DNA of 64,000 nucleotides from JAOPZW01 sp963788935 (GTDB taxonomy: Bacteria > Actinomycetota > Thermoleophilia > Solirubrobacterales > Solirubrobacteraceae). Made by a program: the position numbers and the translations under genes. Shown in pieces: positions 43,020-52,271 of this stretch. The stretch spans positions 124,001 through 188,000 of the forward strand of contig CAWBIM010000017.1 of assembly GCA_963788935.1 (NCBI GenBank), read 5' to 3'. Under the pieces are notes generated by a model. That model ran no database searches. It saw only the letters and a list, made by a program, of their open reading frames with translations, and was not told the DNA's origin. Each line of letters opens with the position of its first letter. Position 1 is the first letter of the stretch.

Positions 43020-43765
43020 TCCAGGGTAGCCCGCGCCGCCGGGCGTGACGCGACGAAGACCAGTTCGCGTCCGCGTCGTCCGTCCGCCGCGCCGAGGACA
43101 TCGTCGACGACGTAGCCATGCTCGAGGAGCGCCGCCTCGACCTCGTCGCGCTCACGGAAGCGCAGCGTCGAGTCCGACGTGAGCACGGCTCCATCCGAGG
43201 CGAACACCCACGTCTGGCGAAAGGCGACCAGTGGGCCGTCCACGTCGATCAGGTCGACCCAATGCTCGAGCGCGCCGACGCCCGGGACCTCGACGCTGCG
43301 GTAGGTCGCCGCGCGGGTCCATCCTCGCCAGGCCCGGCACGCGGGGTCACGAGTCTCGAACACGAGACGCCCACCGGGCCGCAGGGCGCCGTGCACGCCT
43401 CGCAGCGTGCGGTCCCAGTCCGCGGGATCGACGATCGCCTGCGCGACGTTCCCCGTCATCGTCGCGAGATCGACCCGCATCGGCGGCAGCGCCGCCGCGT
43501 CGCCGTGGACCCAGCGCACCCGGTCGGCACCGGCCTTGGCCCGCGCGACGCGCAGTGAGCCGGCCGCCGGGTCGACCCCGGTCACCTCGACCCCTCGCGC
43601 GGCGAGAAGCAGTGCCAGCGCGCCCGTGCCGCACCCGAGATCCAGCACGCGACGGGCGCCGAAGTCGTCAGCCAGCGCGACGTAGAGGTCGAGGTCGCTG
43701 CGGTCGCCCTCGAGCGCGTCGTAGATCGCCACCAGCCGGGGGTGCTCGAAGTTCGCGTCGGGCAC
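43016..43765 (-). CDS. Class I SAM-dependent methyltransferase
   Basis: 249 aa, GTG start. Motif I VLDLGCGTGALALLLAARG, acidic VEVTGVDPAAGSL, motif IV-like DLATMTGNVAQAI, and GALRPGGRLVFETRDP. The substrate-binding part (HWVDLIDVDGPLVAFRQTWV) is beta-rich. It starts 3 bp after the VOC gene's stop. Substrate unknown. Confidence 0.85.
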   Translation of the reverse strand: MPDANFEHPRLVAIYDALEGDRSDLDLYVALADDFGARRVLDLGCGTGALALLLAARGVEVTGVDPAAGSLRVARAKAGADRVRWVHGDAAALPPMRVDLATMTGNVAQAIVDPADWDRTLRGVHGALRPGGRLVFETRDPACRAWRGWTRAATYRSVEVPGVGALEHWVDLIDVDGPLVAFRQTWVFASDGAVLTSDSTLRFRERDEVEAALLEHGYVVDDVLGAADGRRGRELVFVASRPAARATLE

Positions 43766-43767
43766 CG

Positions 43768-44124
43768 TCAGTGCGAGCGGTGGGCGACGACGTTCACGAT
43801 CGTGCCGCTCGGCTCGCGGAGCATGAAGCGGCGGACGCCCCACGGCTCGTCGCGCAGGCGATAGGCGACCTCGAGGCCCAGCTCCGCCGCCCGCGCGTGG
43901 ATCGCGTCCACGTCGTCGACCCCGACCGAGATGCCGGGCGCCGCGGGGTCGTCGTTGCCGATGATCGAGACCTGGGCGGAGGGGTTGGTCGGCGATGCGA
44001 CGGTCACGACCCAGCCCAGGTCCATGACCGGCTCGAAGCCGAGGAACTCCGTGAAGAACGCGCGTGTCTCGGCGACGCGGTCTGACCGGATGTTCGGCAC
44101 CGCTCTCGCGATGGTGGGCGTCAT
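43768..44124 (-). CDS. VOC-family (glyoxalase/bleomycin-resistance fold) protein
   Basis: 118 aa, one pair of beta-alpha-beta-beta-beta modules: AVPNIRSDRVAETRAFFTEF and ISVGVDDVDAIHARAAELGL, then RRFMLREPSGTIVNVVAH, the typical C-terminal edge with a metal-ligand Glu. GGAGACGACG lies just before the ATG. It could be a small detoxifying enzyme or antibiotic-binding protein. It is the first gene of an operon with a methyltransferase. Confidence 0.82.
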   Translation of the reverse strand: MTPTIARAVPNIRSDRVAETRAFFTEFLGFEPVMDLGWVVTVASPTNPSAQVSIIGNDDPAAPGISVGVDDVDAIHARAAELGLEVAYRLRDEPWGVRRFMLREPSGTIVNVVAHRSH

Positions 44125-44222
44125 CGTCGTCTCCTTCGTCCGTCGTCCAGGTGCTCGCCCGGAGGCTAGGCCCGGCCCGACCCCCGGTCTTGGACGAATG
44201 TGACGGGATCGTGCGCCTACCG

Positions 44223-45547
44223 CTACACGCCCGCCGCCGCCCGCTCGCCGAGCGCCGCGGCGGCGGCCGCGCGGCCGGTCCGCACCGCGCCCTCCATGTA
44301 GCCCGCGACCCACTGGTCCGAGCCGCAGACGTAGAAGGGCGGCTCGTGCGTGCCGTGGCGGGGGCCGACGGCCATGACGTCGCCGGGGCGCCAGTGCGTG
44401 ACGTACCCGAGCGTCCACGGGTCGGTGCCCCAGCGGCGCACCCAGAACGCGTCGGGGACAGCCGCGGCGTCGCCGTACATCTCGCGCAGCTCGCCGATCA
44501 CGTCCGCACGCACGCCGGCGTCGTCGGGGGCGGCGAGGAGCAGGCCGAGCCGCTCCGGCGCGACGAGCATCGACAGGACGCCCGGCGCCTGCGGCCAGGT
44601 CGAGCCGAGCAGGCCCTCGCCGTACGCGACGCCGTCGGCGCCGCTCTCGGCCCACATCGAACCGGGATACGCCGCGACGACCTTCGCGGCCAACGCGTGG
44701 CGCTGGCGGCGCAGCGACGTCAGCCGCTCCTCCGCCACGCCGGTCACCTCGACCGCGCGCAGCGGCCCGACCGGCAGGGCGCAGACGACCGCCTCCGCCC
44801 GCAGCCGCTCGCCGTCGGCCAGCGTCACCGTGCAGCCGCCGCGCGCGACGTCCACGCGCGTCACCGCCGCGCCCAGCCGGATCCGGCCGGCGATCTCGGC
44901 CGCCATCCGCAGCGCGACCTCGGCGGAGCCCTCGGCCACCCGCAGCCCCTCCCACGCCTCCTCGTCGTAGAAGCCGGTCGCCCCGCCCGCGGCGATCTTG
45001 CGCAGCTCGGACAGCAGCGACGTCGACTCGACGCCGCCCGCCGCGAGCCCGAGGTGGAACAGCGCGCGCTCGCGCACGACCGCCTCCGGCGCGCCCGACG
45101 GAGCGCAGCCAGCCGGCGAGCGAGACGCGGTCGAGCGCGTCCGCGTCGGGGTGCGACCACGGGTCGTCGGGGTCGACCGTCCGGGCGAGCGCGCAGAACG
45201 CGGCCTCGACGCGCTCGGCCTCGGCCCGCTCGGCGGCGGTGCGCCACTCGCCGCGGCGCACGCCCTCGCGCAGGAACGTCGTCCGCTCGCCGGTCGCCGC
45301 GACGTAGCTCGGCTCGACCGTCGAGCCCGAGCTCCTCCGCCAGCCCGAGGTAGGCCGTCTGGAACGCGCCGGTGAGCTCGCCGCCGAGCTGGACGCGCCG
45401 CCCGTCGGGCAGGTCGGTCTGCTCCACGCGGCCGCCGACCCGGTCGCGCGCCTCGAGGACGAGCACGTCGGCGCCGCCGAGCGCGAGGTCGCGGGCCGCG
45501 GACAGGCCGCCGAGACCGGCGCCGAGGACCAGCACGTCGTACGTCAT
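44223..45547 (-). CDS. FAD-dependent amine oxidase, with two apparent frameshifts
   Basis: Reconstructed about 440 aa. FAD-binding VLVLGAGLGGLSAARDLALG at the N-terminus, then RVGGRVEQTDLPDGRRVQLG; the C-terminal FAD motif YVCGSDQWVAGYMEGAVRTG near the end. The central part changes frame at about 45325-45338 (after LAEELG) and again near 45102-45110 (around GWLR); each fits one inserted or two missing bases. The fold is flavin monoamine oxidase. It is the last gene of the acyl-CoA unit (start overlaps the synthetase stop), so its substrate is probably an amine met in the same pathway. Confidence 0.8.
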
Positions 45548-47658
45548 GCGGCCACCTCCTCCGGCGCGCGGGCCTCCCGCGCGACGGCGTCGAGCGCGAG
45601 CGCGCCGTGGGGCGCGACGAGCACAGGGTTCAGCTCGAGCAGGTCGAGCCCTTCGGCGAGCAACGCGTCACCGGCGGCCGCCGCGAGCTCCGCGGCGGCG
45701 GCGACGTCGAGCTCGGGACGGCCACGGCCGCCGCACAGCAGCGGCGCGCCGCGCAGCGACCGGATCGCGCCGGCGACGCGTTCGGGACTCGCGGGCAGCG
45801 GGACGACGACGGCGTCGTCGAGCAGCTCGGCCCACACGCCGCCGAGGCCGATCACGAGCGCGGGGACGACGGCGTCGCGCCGCGCGGCGACGAGCAGCTC
45901 GACGGTCCCGGTCGCCATCGCCTCGACGAGGACCGCCGCGCCGCCGCCCGGCTCGGCCGTCTCGCCGGCGAGTGCCACCAGCCGCCGGTACTCGCGCCGC
46001 AGCGTGACCTCGTCGGCGACCCCGAGGGCGAGCGCGCCCGACTCCGTCTTGTGGCGCAGCCCCGCCGCGGAGCGCTTCAGCGCGACCGGCCAGCCGAGCT
46101 CCGCGGCGGCGCGGACCGCGTCCTCCTCGTCGGCCGCCGCGCGACCCGGGACGACCGCGATCCCGCGGCCACGCAGGAGCGCCTTGGCCTCGTGCTCGGC
46201 GAGCCAGCGCCCGCCGGCGGCCGGGCCGCCCGAGGACGCGGCGGCCCGCGCGATGGCCCGCAGCCGCTCCGCGCCGCCGGGGGCGACCGGCTGCAGCGCC
46301 CGCGCGCACAGCAGCCCCTCGCGCATCCCGCACGCCGCGGGGACGCCGCGGGCGGCGAAGTCGGCCGCGCTCGCGTCGTCGAGCAGCTCCGGCAGGGTCG
46401 CCGCGACGAGCACCGGCGTGGCGGTGGCGGCCGCGCCTTGGACGATGCCTTCGCGCACGTTCTCCCACGACTGCGCCGACCAGCCGTCGGTGTCGCCGGG
46501 CTGGTCGTAGAGGACGAGCACCTGGTCGATCGCCGGGTCGTCGCCGACCGTCGCGATCATGTCGCGCAGGATCGGCGTGTCGCCCCAGACGAGCGCCGTG
46601 TAGTCGAGCGGGTTGGCGACGCGGACGGAGGCCGGCAGCAGCGCGCGCAGCCGCCCCACCGTCGCCGGCGCGAGCGGCGGCAGGTCGACGCCGAGACGCT
46701 CGGCCTCGTCGCCCCCGACGGCGCAGTCCGCCCCCGAGCACGTGACGAGCGCGACGCCGCGGCCGGCGGCCCGGCGGCCGCTCGCCAGCGCCTTGGCCAG
46801 CTCGAGCAGCTCGTGGCCGTCCCGTGCCCACGCCGCGCCCGCCTCCTCCACGAGCGCCCGGAAGACGCGATGGTCGCCCGCGATCGCGCCGGTATGGGTC
46901 GCGGCCGCGGTCGCGCCGACGGTCGAGGCCCCGGCCTTGAGCACCGCCACCCCGACGCCGCGCTCGACGCAGCGGGCGAGCGCCTCGCACAGGCGCGGCG
47001 CGTCGCCGTCGTCCTCGACGTACAGCCCGACCGAGCGCACGCCCTCGTCCTCGGCGAGGAACGCCAGCAGGTCGCCGGCGTCGAGCACCGCCTGGTTGCC
47101 GCACGAGACGACCGTGTGCAGGCGCAGCCCCCGGCGGGTGGCGAGCGCGTTGACCGCGAGGTTGCCGCTCTGGCTGACGAGGGCGACGCCGCCCGGCTCC
47201 TGCGGGCGCAGCGCGTCGCCCCACAGCGCCGCGCGCTCGTGCAGGCGGACCATGCCGTCGCAGTTCGGCCCGATCACCGGCAGCGCGTGGCGGACCGCGG
47301 CCGCCACGAGCCGGTCCTGGAGCGGCTGGTCCCCGCCGTCGGCGAAGCCCGCGCTGATGACGACCGCGCCGCCGCAGCCGCTCGCGCCCGCCTCCTCGAT
47401 CACGTCGGGCACGCTCGCCGCCGGAACGGCGACCACGACGGCGTCGGCCGGCGCGGGCAGGTCGGAGAGCGACGGGAACACCGGGCGCCCGAGCACCTCG
47501 CGGTGCGTCGGGTGCACGCCCCAGACCTCGCCGTCGTAGCCGAGCGTCGCGAGGTTGCGCAGGGTCTCGTGCGCGTACGTCTCCGCACGCGGGGTCGCGC
47601 CGACGACGGCGATCGACCGCGGGCGCATGAGGCGGGCGAGGTCCATCGCGGGAGCCAT
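45544..47658 (-). CDS. ADP-forming acyl-CoA synthetase (acetate-CoA ligase family), fused alpha and beta parts
   Basis: 704 aa. Order: CoA-binding domain (VGATPRAETYAHETLRN, residues 1-130); succinyl-CoA-ligase-like domains to about 450 (SQSGNLAVNALATRRGLRL, with GPNCDGMV where most members have GPNCxG); ATP-grasp_5 to the end (VALKRSAAGLRHKTESGALALGV). It interconverts acyl-CoA, ADP and Pi with acid, CoA and ATP. Here it would release or form a short-chain acyl-CoA for the dehydrogenase encoded just upstream (1 bp between stop and start). Confidence 0.88.
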   Translation of the reverse strand: MAPAMDLARLMRPRSIAVVGATPRAETYAHETLRNLATLGYDGEVWGVHPTHREVLGRPVFPSLSDLPAPADAVVVAVPAASVPDVIEEAGASGCGGAVVISAGFADGGDQPLQDRLVAAAVRHALPVIGPNCDGMVRLHERAALWGDALRPQEPGGVALVSQSGNLAVNALATRRGLRLHTVVSCGNQAVLDAGDLLAFLAEDEGVRSVGLYVEDDGDAPRLCEALARCVERGVGVAVLKAGASTVGATAAATHTGAIAGDHRVFRALVEEAGAAWARDGHELLELAKALASGRRAAGRGVALVTCSGADCAVGGDEAERLGVDLPPLAPATVGRLRALLPASVRVANPLDYTALVWGDTPILRDMIATVGDDPAIDQVLVLYDQPGDTDGWSAQSWENVREGIVQGAAATATPVLVAATLPELLDDASAADFAARGVPAACGMREGLLCARALQPVAPGGAERLRAIARAAASSGGPAAGGRWLAEHEAKALLRGRGIAVVPGRAAADEEDAVRAAAELGWPVALKRSAAGLRHKTESGALALGVADEVTLRREYRRLVALAGETAEPGGGAAVLVEAMATGTVELLVAARRDAVVPALVIGLGGVWAELLDDAVVVPLPASPERVAGAIRSLRGAPLLCGGRGRPELDVAAAAELAAAAGDALLAEGLDLLELNPVLVAPHGALALDAVAREARAPEEVAA

Positions 47659-48853
47659 CTAGGTGATGAGGCGCTCGACCCCGCGGCGCTCCATCGAGCG
47701 GGCCACGATCAGGCGCTGGATCTCGCTGGTGCCCTCCCAGATGCGGTCGACGCGCAGCTCGCGCAGGAAGCGCTCGGCCACGTTCGTGCGCAGGTAGCCG
47801 CGGCCGCCGAACGTCTGCACCGCGCGGTCGGCGCACACCCACGCGCGCTCGGAGACGAACAGCTTGGCCATCGACGCCTTGCCGTGGACGAGCTTGGGGT
47901 CGGCGGCGGGGTCGTCGGCCAGTGCGCAGACGCCGAGGGTCAGCGCCCGGCCGGCGGCGGCGTCGGCGGCCGAGTCGGCCAGCGGGAACGAGACGCCCTG
48001 GTGGTCGTAGATCCGGCTTCCGCCCTGCTCGCGGGTCGTCGCCCATGCGACGGACTCCTCGAGCAGGCGCAGCATCGCGCCGAGGCCGCGCGCCGCGATC
48101 CCGAGGCGCTCCTCGGTGAACCACGCACGCTGGAGGTCGTCGCCCGCGCCGACGGCGCCGAGCACCGCGTCCTCGGGCACCTCGACCCCGGTGAAGCGGA
48201 CCGTCGGATGGCCGTGCGGGTAGGCGTGGGTGAACGGCGGGTCGTCGACGATCTCGACGCCGGGCGCGTCGCGCTCGACGAGGAACAGCGTCGGGAGCTT
48301 TTCGCCGGCCTCGATCACGTTCGCGACCACGATGAGGACGGCCGCGACGTCACCCGACGTGACGAACCACTTCTCGCCGTCGATCACGGAACCCGCCCTC
48401 GCTGCGCCGCGCGACAGTCGCGATGCCCGACGGGTCCGACCCCGCGTGCTCCTCGGTCACCGCGTAGGCGTCCTGCGACTCGCCGCGCAGCCCGGGCCGC
48501 AGCCAGCGGTCGATCTGCGCGGGGGTGCCGTGGGCGAGGACGTTGTAGGCCGTCGGGATGTGCCACGAGAGGCCGTTCGTCGAGCGGCCGATCTGCTCCT
48601 CGACGAGCGCCCACTCGACGTGGGTCCAGCCCTGGCCGCCGTGCTCGGGCGCGTGCAGGCCGCCGTTCAGGCGCGCGGCCAGCGCCGCCGCCTTGATCGC
48701 GTCGACCTCCTGCGGCGGCAGGATGCCGCCCGCGCGCTCGGCCATCTCCTCGCGCGGGATCAGCACGTCGTCGACGAACCGACGCGCGCGCTCCTGCAAC
48801 TCGGTCTGGGCCGGCGTCAACGTCCCCGCGCCCGGCGTCTCCATCAGCGTCAT
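47659..48853 (-). CDS. Acyl-CoA dehydrogenase, with apparent 1-bp insertion
   Basis: Reconstructed about 397 aa. N-terminal helical part (LTPAQTELQERARRFVDD, NGGLHAPEHGGQGW), YAVTEEHAGSDPSG (substrate/FAD region), DGEKWFVTSGD, AWVCADRAVQTFGGRGYLR, and the terminal WEGTSEIQRLIVARSM. The frame breaks at 48388-48391; removing one base joins SEGGF to VIDGEKWF. It oxidises an acyl-CoA or, less usually, a related thioester. It is second in the unit, overlapping the small upstream gene by 4 bp (ATGA). Confidence 0.87.
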
Positions 48854-49227
48854 GGCGTCCCTCCCACGGCCTCGAGCGCCCGGCGTGCGTCCTCGCGCGC
48901 CCGGCCACCGCCGGGCAGGCCGAGGAGCAGGCCGGCCTGGTTGCGCACGATGTCCTGCACGGTCGCCGCGGCGTGCGCCACCGCGGGATCGTCGCTGCGG
49001 GCGCCCCACGCGGCGAGGTCGGCGGCCTCGCGCAGCCAGGCGAGGTACGACGCCTCGCGGCCGCGCAGGACGAGCGCCTCGGCCCGCACGGCCTCGCGCG
49101 CGGCATCGCCGGCGAGGCCCGATCCGCCGTCCGCGGCGGACCGCAGCACGGCGATCGCCGCCGGGAGCTCGCGCTCCGGCTCCGGGGTGAGCGCGAGCCA
49201 TGCCCGCGAAGAAGTCCGCACACGCAC
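48850..49227 (-). CDS. Small hypothetical protein at the head of the acyl-CoA unit
   Basis: 125 aa from GTG 49227. Ala/Arg-rich and helical: LTPEPERELPAAIAVLRSAA, VLRGREASYLAWLREAADLA, ATVQDIVRNQAGLLLGLPGG. No known family. The start was chosen because TAGCGT (49243-49238, minus strand) ends 10 bp before it. Its stop overlaps the acyl-CoA dehydrogenase start, so it is the first cistron of the unit and its promoter region abuts the palindrome at 49250-49267. Confidence 0.6.
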   Translation of the reverse strand: MRVRTSSRAWLALTPEPERELPAAIAVLRSAADGGSGLAGDAAREAVRAEALVLRGREASYLAWLREAADLAAWGARSDDPAVAHAAATVQDIVRNQAGLLLGLPGGGRAREDARRALEAVGGTP

Positions 49228-49237
49228 GGTGCCGTTG

Positions 49238-49267
49238 ACGCTACCATGCCCTGACTGTTTCGTCAGG
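49238..49267. promoter_or_regulatory. Divergent promoters and palindromic operator between the acyl-CoA unit and the Rieske gene
   Basis: CCTGAC (49250-49255) and GTCAGG (49262-49267) form a perfect 6-bp inverted repeat with a 6-bp centre. On the plus strand TACCAT (49242-49247) is a likely -10 for the Rieske gene, so the palindrome spans its start point. On the minus strand TAGCGT (49243-49238) is the -10 of the acyl-CoA unit, and the palindrome covers its -35 position. One bound dimer would silence both. The TetR gene is next to the Rieske gene. Confidence 0.75.
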
Positions 49268-49282
49268 CCCCTGGAGGAGATC

Positions 49283-50434
49283 ATGCCGCGAAGCGACACA
49301 CAGCCTGCCGTCGAGCGCGATCCCGCCGCCCCCGACCGCGCCCCGCTCGGCCCCGCGCTCGAGCCGAACCTCTACCTCGAGCCGGAGATCGTCCGCCTCG
49401 AGCAGGAGGCGATCTTCGAACGCACGTGGCAGCTCGCGGGCCACGTCGCCGACCTCGCGGAGCCGGGCAGCTACATCACGGCGGACGTCGTCGACCAACC
49501 GGTCCTGGTCGTGCGCGACGACGACGGCGAGATCCGCGCCTTCCGCAACGTCTGCCGTCACCGCGGCTCGCGCCTGCTGGCCGGGTCCGGGTCGTGCGGC
49601 AAGGCGATCCGCTGCCTGTACCACGGCTGGACCTACAAGCTCGACGGCCGCCTCATCGGCGTGCCCGAGGGCCGCGAGATCCCCGACCTCGACAAGTCCC
49701 GCCTCGGCCTGCACCAGGTCCGCGCCGAGGTGTTCTGCGGCCTGATCTTCGTGAACCTCGACCCGGGCGCCGCGCCGCTGGGCGAGCGTCTGGGCGGCCT
49801 GGCCGAGCGCCTCGCGCGCTACGACCTGCCCAGCCTCAAGCGCTTCGGCAAGGGTGGCGACGTCCAGCCGGCGAACTGGAAGGTCGTCGTCGAGAACTAC
49901 ATCGAGGGCTACCACATCCCGATCGCGCACCCGTCGCTGATGCGGCTGCTCGACTACCAGCGCTACGACGTCGAGGTCCACGACGACTGGGTCTGGTTCG
50001 AGGCGCCGATGCGCGACAAGCCGTCGGACAACCGCCTGGAGCGCGTCTACCAGCGGCTCGTCAAGCCCGCGCCGGGCCTGGCCGAGGAGGACCGGCGCGT
50101 CTGGCGCTTCGTCCTGATCTACCCGAACACGACGATCGACCTCTACCCCGACCAGGTCAACACCTGGCGGCTGTGGCCCGACGGCGCCGACGTGACCCGC
50201 GACGAGTGGGGTACGTTCCGCCATCCCGACGCACCGGCCTCCAGCCGCGTGGTGCAGAAGATCAACAACGTGCTCAACACGACGGTGCTGAAGGAGGACG
50301 TCGACCTCGTCGACAACGTCCAGCGCGGCATCCGCACCCGCGGCTACCACCCCGGGCCGCTGTCGCGGCGCGAGGCCGCGGTCGCGTGGTTCGCGGATCG
50401 CATCCGTGCCGACCTCGGACGGGCGGTCGAGTGA
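49283..50434 (+). CDS. Rieske-type oxygenase alpha subunit (quaternary-amine/betaine demethylase-like)
   Basis: 383 aa; ATG with GGAGGAG upstream. Rieske [2Fe-2S] ligands Cys91 and His93 in NVCRHRGSRLL, and Cys111 and His114 in RCLYHGWTYKLDG. Mononuclear iron ligands His211 and His216 in NYIEGYHIPIAH, with the Asp probably in the DVDLVDNVQRG segment. The bridging residue is Glu208, where most ring-hydroxylating oxygenases have Asp; Glu is described in carnitine oxygenase CntA. No reductase or ferredoxin gene is nearby. Overlaps the TetR gene (GTGA). Confidence 0.88.
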   Translation: MPRSDTQPAVERDPAAPDRAPLGPALEPNLYLEPEIVRLEQEAIFERTWQLAGHVADLAEPGSYITADVVDQPVLVVRDDDGEIRAFRNVCRHRGSRLLAGSGSCGKAIRCLYHGWTYKLDGRLIGVPEGREIPDLDKSRLGLHQVRAEVFCGLIFVNLDPGAAPLGERLGGLAERLARYDLPSLKRFGKGGDVQPANWKVVVENYIEGYHIPIAHPSLMRLLDYQRYDVEVHDDWVWFEAPMRDKPSDNRLERVYQRLVKPAPGLAEEDRRVWRFVLIYPNTTIDLYPDQVNTWRLWPDGADVTRDEWGTFRHPDAPASSRVVQKINNVLNTTVLKEDVDLVDNVQRGIRTRGYHPGPLSRREAAVAWFADRIRADLGRAVE

Positions 50435-51093
50435 GCACCGGCCCGGACCAACCAGCCGAGCTGTCCGCGCGCGAGCGGATCCTGCAGGCCGCCTGCGACC
50501 TGATCGCCGAGCGCGGGATCGGCGGCGCGCGGATCGCGCAGATCGCGAAGGCGGCGGGCGTCTCGACCGCGCTCGTCCACTACCACTTCCGCACCCGCGA
50601 GGTGCTGCTGGCCGAGACGCTCGACTACGCCTTCGACGTCGCGGCCGCCGTGCGGCTGCGCGCGATCGGGGACACCGGCGAGTCCGGCTCGGACGGCTCG
50701 GCCGCACGGAGGCTCGCCGACGTGGTCGAGCAGTCGCTGCCCGACACCGACCCGGGCCGCCGGGAGTGGCAGCTCTGGGCCGAGCTGTGGCTCGGGGCCG
50801 CGCGCGACCCGAGCCTGCGCCCGATCGCCGCGCAGATGTACACGCGCTACCGCAGCTGGATCGCGACGGCCGTTGCGGAGGGCATCGCGACGGGCGAGTT
50901 CGCCCGGGTCGATCCCGGGGAGACGGCCGACCTGGCCATGGCGCTCATCGACGGGCTCGGCCTGCGGGTCCTCCTGGGCGACCCGGCGATGCCCCTGGAG
51001 CGCGCGCGCGAGCGGATCGGCGAGTTCCTCGCCCGCGAGCTCCAGGTGGCGGCCGGGCAGCTGCCGTTCGCGGCGGCCGTCAGTTCGCGCTAG
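50431..51093 (+). CDS. TetR-family regulator of the Rieske/ABC regulon
   Basis: 220 aa, GTG start. HTH at about residues 12-58 (ARERILQAACDLIAERGIGG, IAQIAKAAGVSTALVHYHF), followed by a helical ligand domain (DPGRREWQLWAELWLGAARD). It resembles BetI-like regulators in layout. Its gene overlaps the Rieske stop and its own stop shares CTAG with the ABC ATPase stop (51090-51093). The likely operators are the related palindromes at 49250 and 55483. Confidence 0.87.
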   Translation: MSTGPDQPAELSARERILQAACDLIAERGIGGARIAQIAKAAGVSTALVHYHFRTREVLLAETLDYAFDVAAAVRLRAIGDTGESGSDGSAARRLADVVEQSLPDTDPGRREWQLWAELWLGAARDPSLRPIAAQMYTRYRSWIATAVAEGIATGEFARVDPGETADLAMALIDGLGLRVLLGDPAMPLERARERIGEFLARELQVAAGQLPFAAAVSSR

Positions 51094-52271
51094 GACCCGG
51101 CCCCGGCGGGACGGTCGCCTGCATCTGCTCGTCGTGATCGCGCGACGAGCAGCGTCTCGTCCTCGGACACCGCGGCCTCCTCGACGTCCGCCTCGCTCGG
51201 CCGCAGGACGCGCAGCGCCGCCGGCGGCAGATGGAGGCTGACCGCGGCGCCGGGTTCCAGCGACACCGGCTTCGGCGAGCCGTCGTTCGCCACCATCGCC
51301 CGCATCAGCTCGCCGCCGAGCACGCGCACGTGGACCTCGTGCGAGCCGCCCAGGAAGACCGAACGCTCGACGATGCCCGGCAGCCGCTCGTCGCCGCTCT
51401 CGGCGTGCGGCTCGATCACGATCCGCTCGGGCCGGATCATCACCTTGACCTCGCCCACCGTGTCGAGCTCGCCCTGCCCGCAGCGGAACACGCGGTCGCC
51501 GATCCGGACGGCGCACGCCGCGCCGTCGCGCCCGATGGCCTCGGCCGCGAGGAGGTTCGACACGCCGAGGAACTCGGCCACGAAGATCGTGGTCGGCTCC
51601 TCGTAGATCGACCGCGGCGGCGCCGCCTGCTCGACCAGGCCCTTGTTCATCACCGCGATCCGGTCGCTCATGGTGAGCGCCTCCTCCTGATCGTGGGTGA
51701 CGAACACGAACGTGATCCCGAGCTCCGACTGCAGTGCCTTGAGCTCGACCTGGAGGGTCTTGCGCAGCTTGGCGTCGAGCGCGCCGAGCGGCTCGTCGAG
51801 CAGCAGCACGCGCGGCTGCAGCACCAGCGCCCGCGCCAGCGCCACACGCTGCTGCTGGCCGCCGGAGAGCTGGTCGGCCTTGCGGTGGGCGAACTCGGTC
51901 AGGTTGACGAGCTCGAGCGCCTGCGCCACGCGTTTGCCCCGCTCGCTCTTGTCGACCTTCTGGTACTTGAGCCCGAACGCGACGTTCTTGGCCACGTCGA
52001 GGTGCGGGAACAGCGCGTAGCTCTGGAACACCGTGTTGACGTTGCGCCGGTGCGGCGGGACGCGCGCGACGTCGGTGCCGTCGAGCATGATCCGGCCGCT
52101 CGTCGGCTGCTCGAAGCCGGCGATCATCCGGAGGGTGGTCGTCTTGCCGCAGCCGGACGGTCCGAGCAGCGTGAAGAACTCGCCCGGCGGCATGTCGACG
52201 TCGATGCCGGCGACCGCGACGTGCTCGCCGAAGGCCTTCGTCAGTCCTTCGAGCTGGATATCACCGGGCAT
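51090..52271 (-). CDS. ABC transporter ATP-binding protein (PotA family)
   Basis: 393 aa. Walker A LLGPSGCGKTTTLRMIAG, signature LSGGQQQRVALARALV, Walker B VLLLDEPLGALDAK, switch His in FVTHDQEEALTM, then a TOBE-type C-terminal regulatory domain from about residue 240. This is the PotA/PotG class, which energises import of spermidine/putrescine and some other cations. It is the last gene of the four-gene PotDBCA-like unit, 1 bp from the preceding permease stop. Confidence 0.9.
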   Translation of the reverse strand: MPGDIQLEGLTKAFGEHVAVAGIDVDMPPGEFFTLLGPSGCGKTTTLRMIAGFEQPTSGRIMLDGTDVARVPPHRRNVNTVFQSYALFPHLDVAKNVAFGLKYQKVDKSERGKRVAQALELVNLTEFAHRKADQLSGGQQQRVALARALVLQPRVLLLDEPLGALDAKLRKTLQVELKALQSELGITFVFVTHDQEEALTMSDRIAVMNKGLVEQAAPPRSIYEEPTTIFVAEFLGVSNLLAAEAIGRDGAACAVRIGDRVFRCGQGELDTVGEVKVMIRPERIVIEPHAESGDERLPGIVERSVFLGGSHEVHVRVLGGELMRAMVANDGSPKPVSLEPGAAVSLHLPPAALRVLRPSEADVEEAAVSEDETLLVARSRRADAGDRPAGAGS

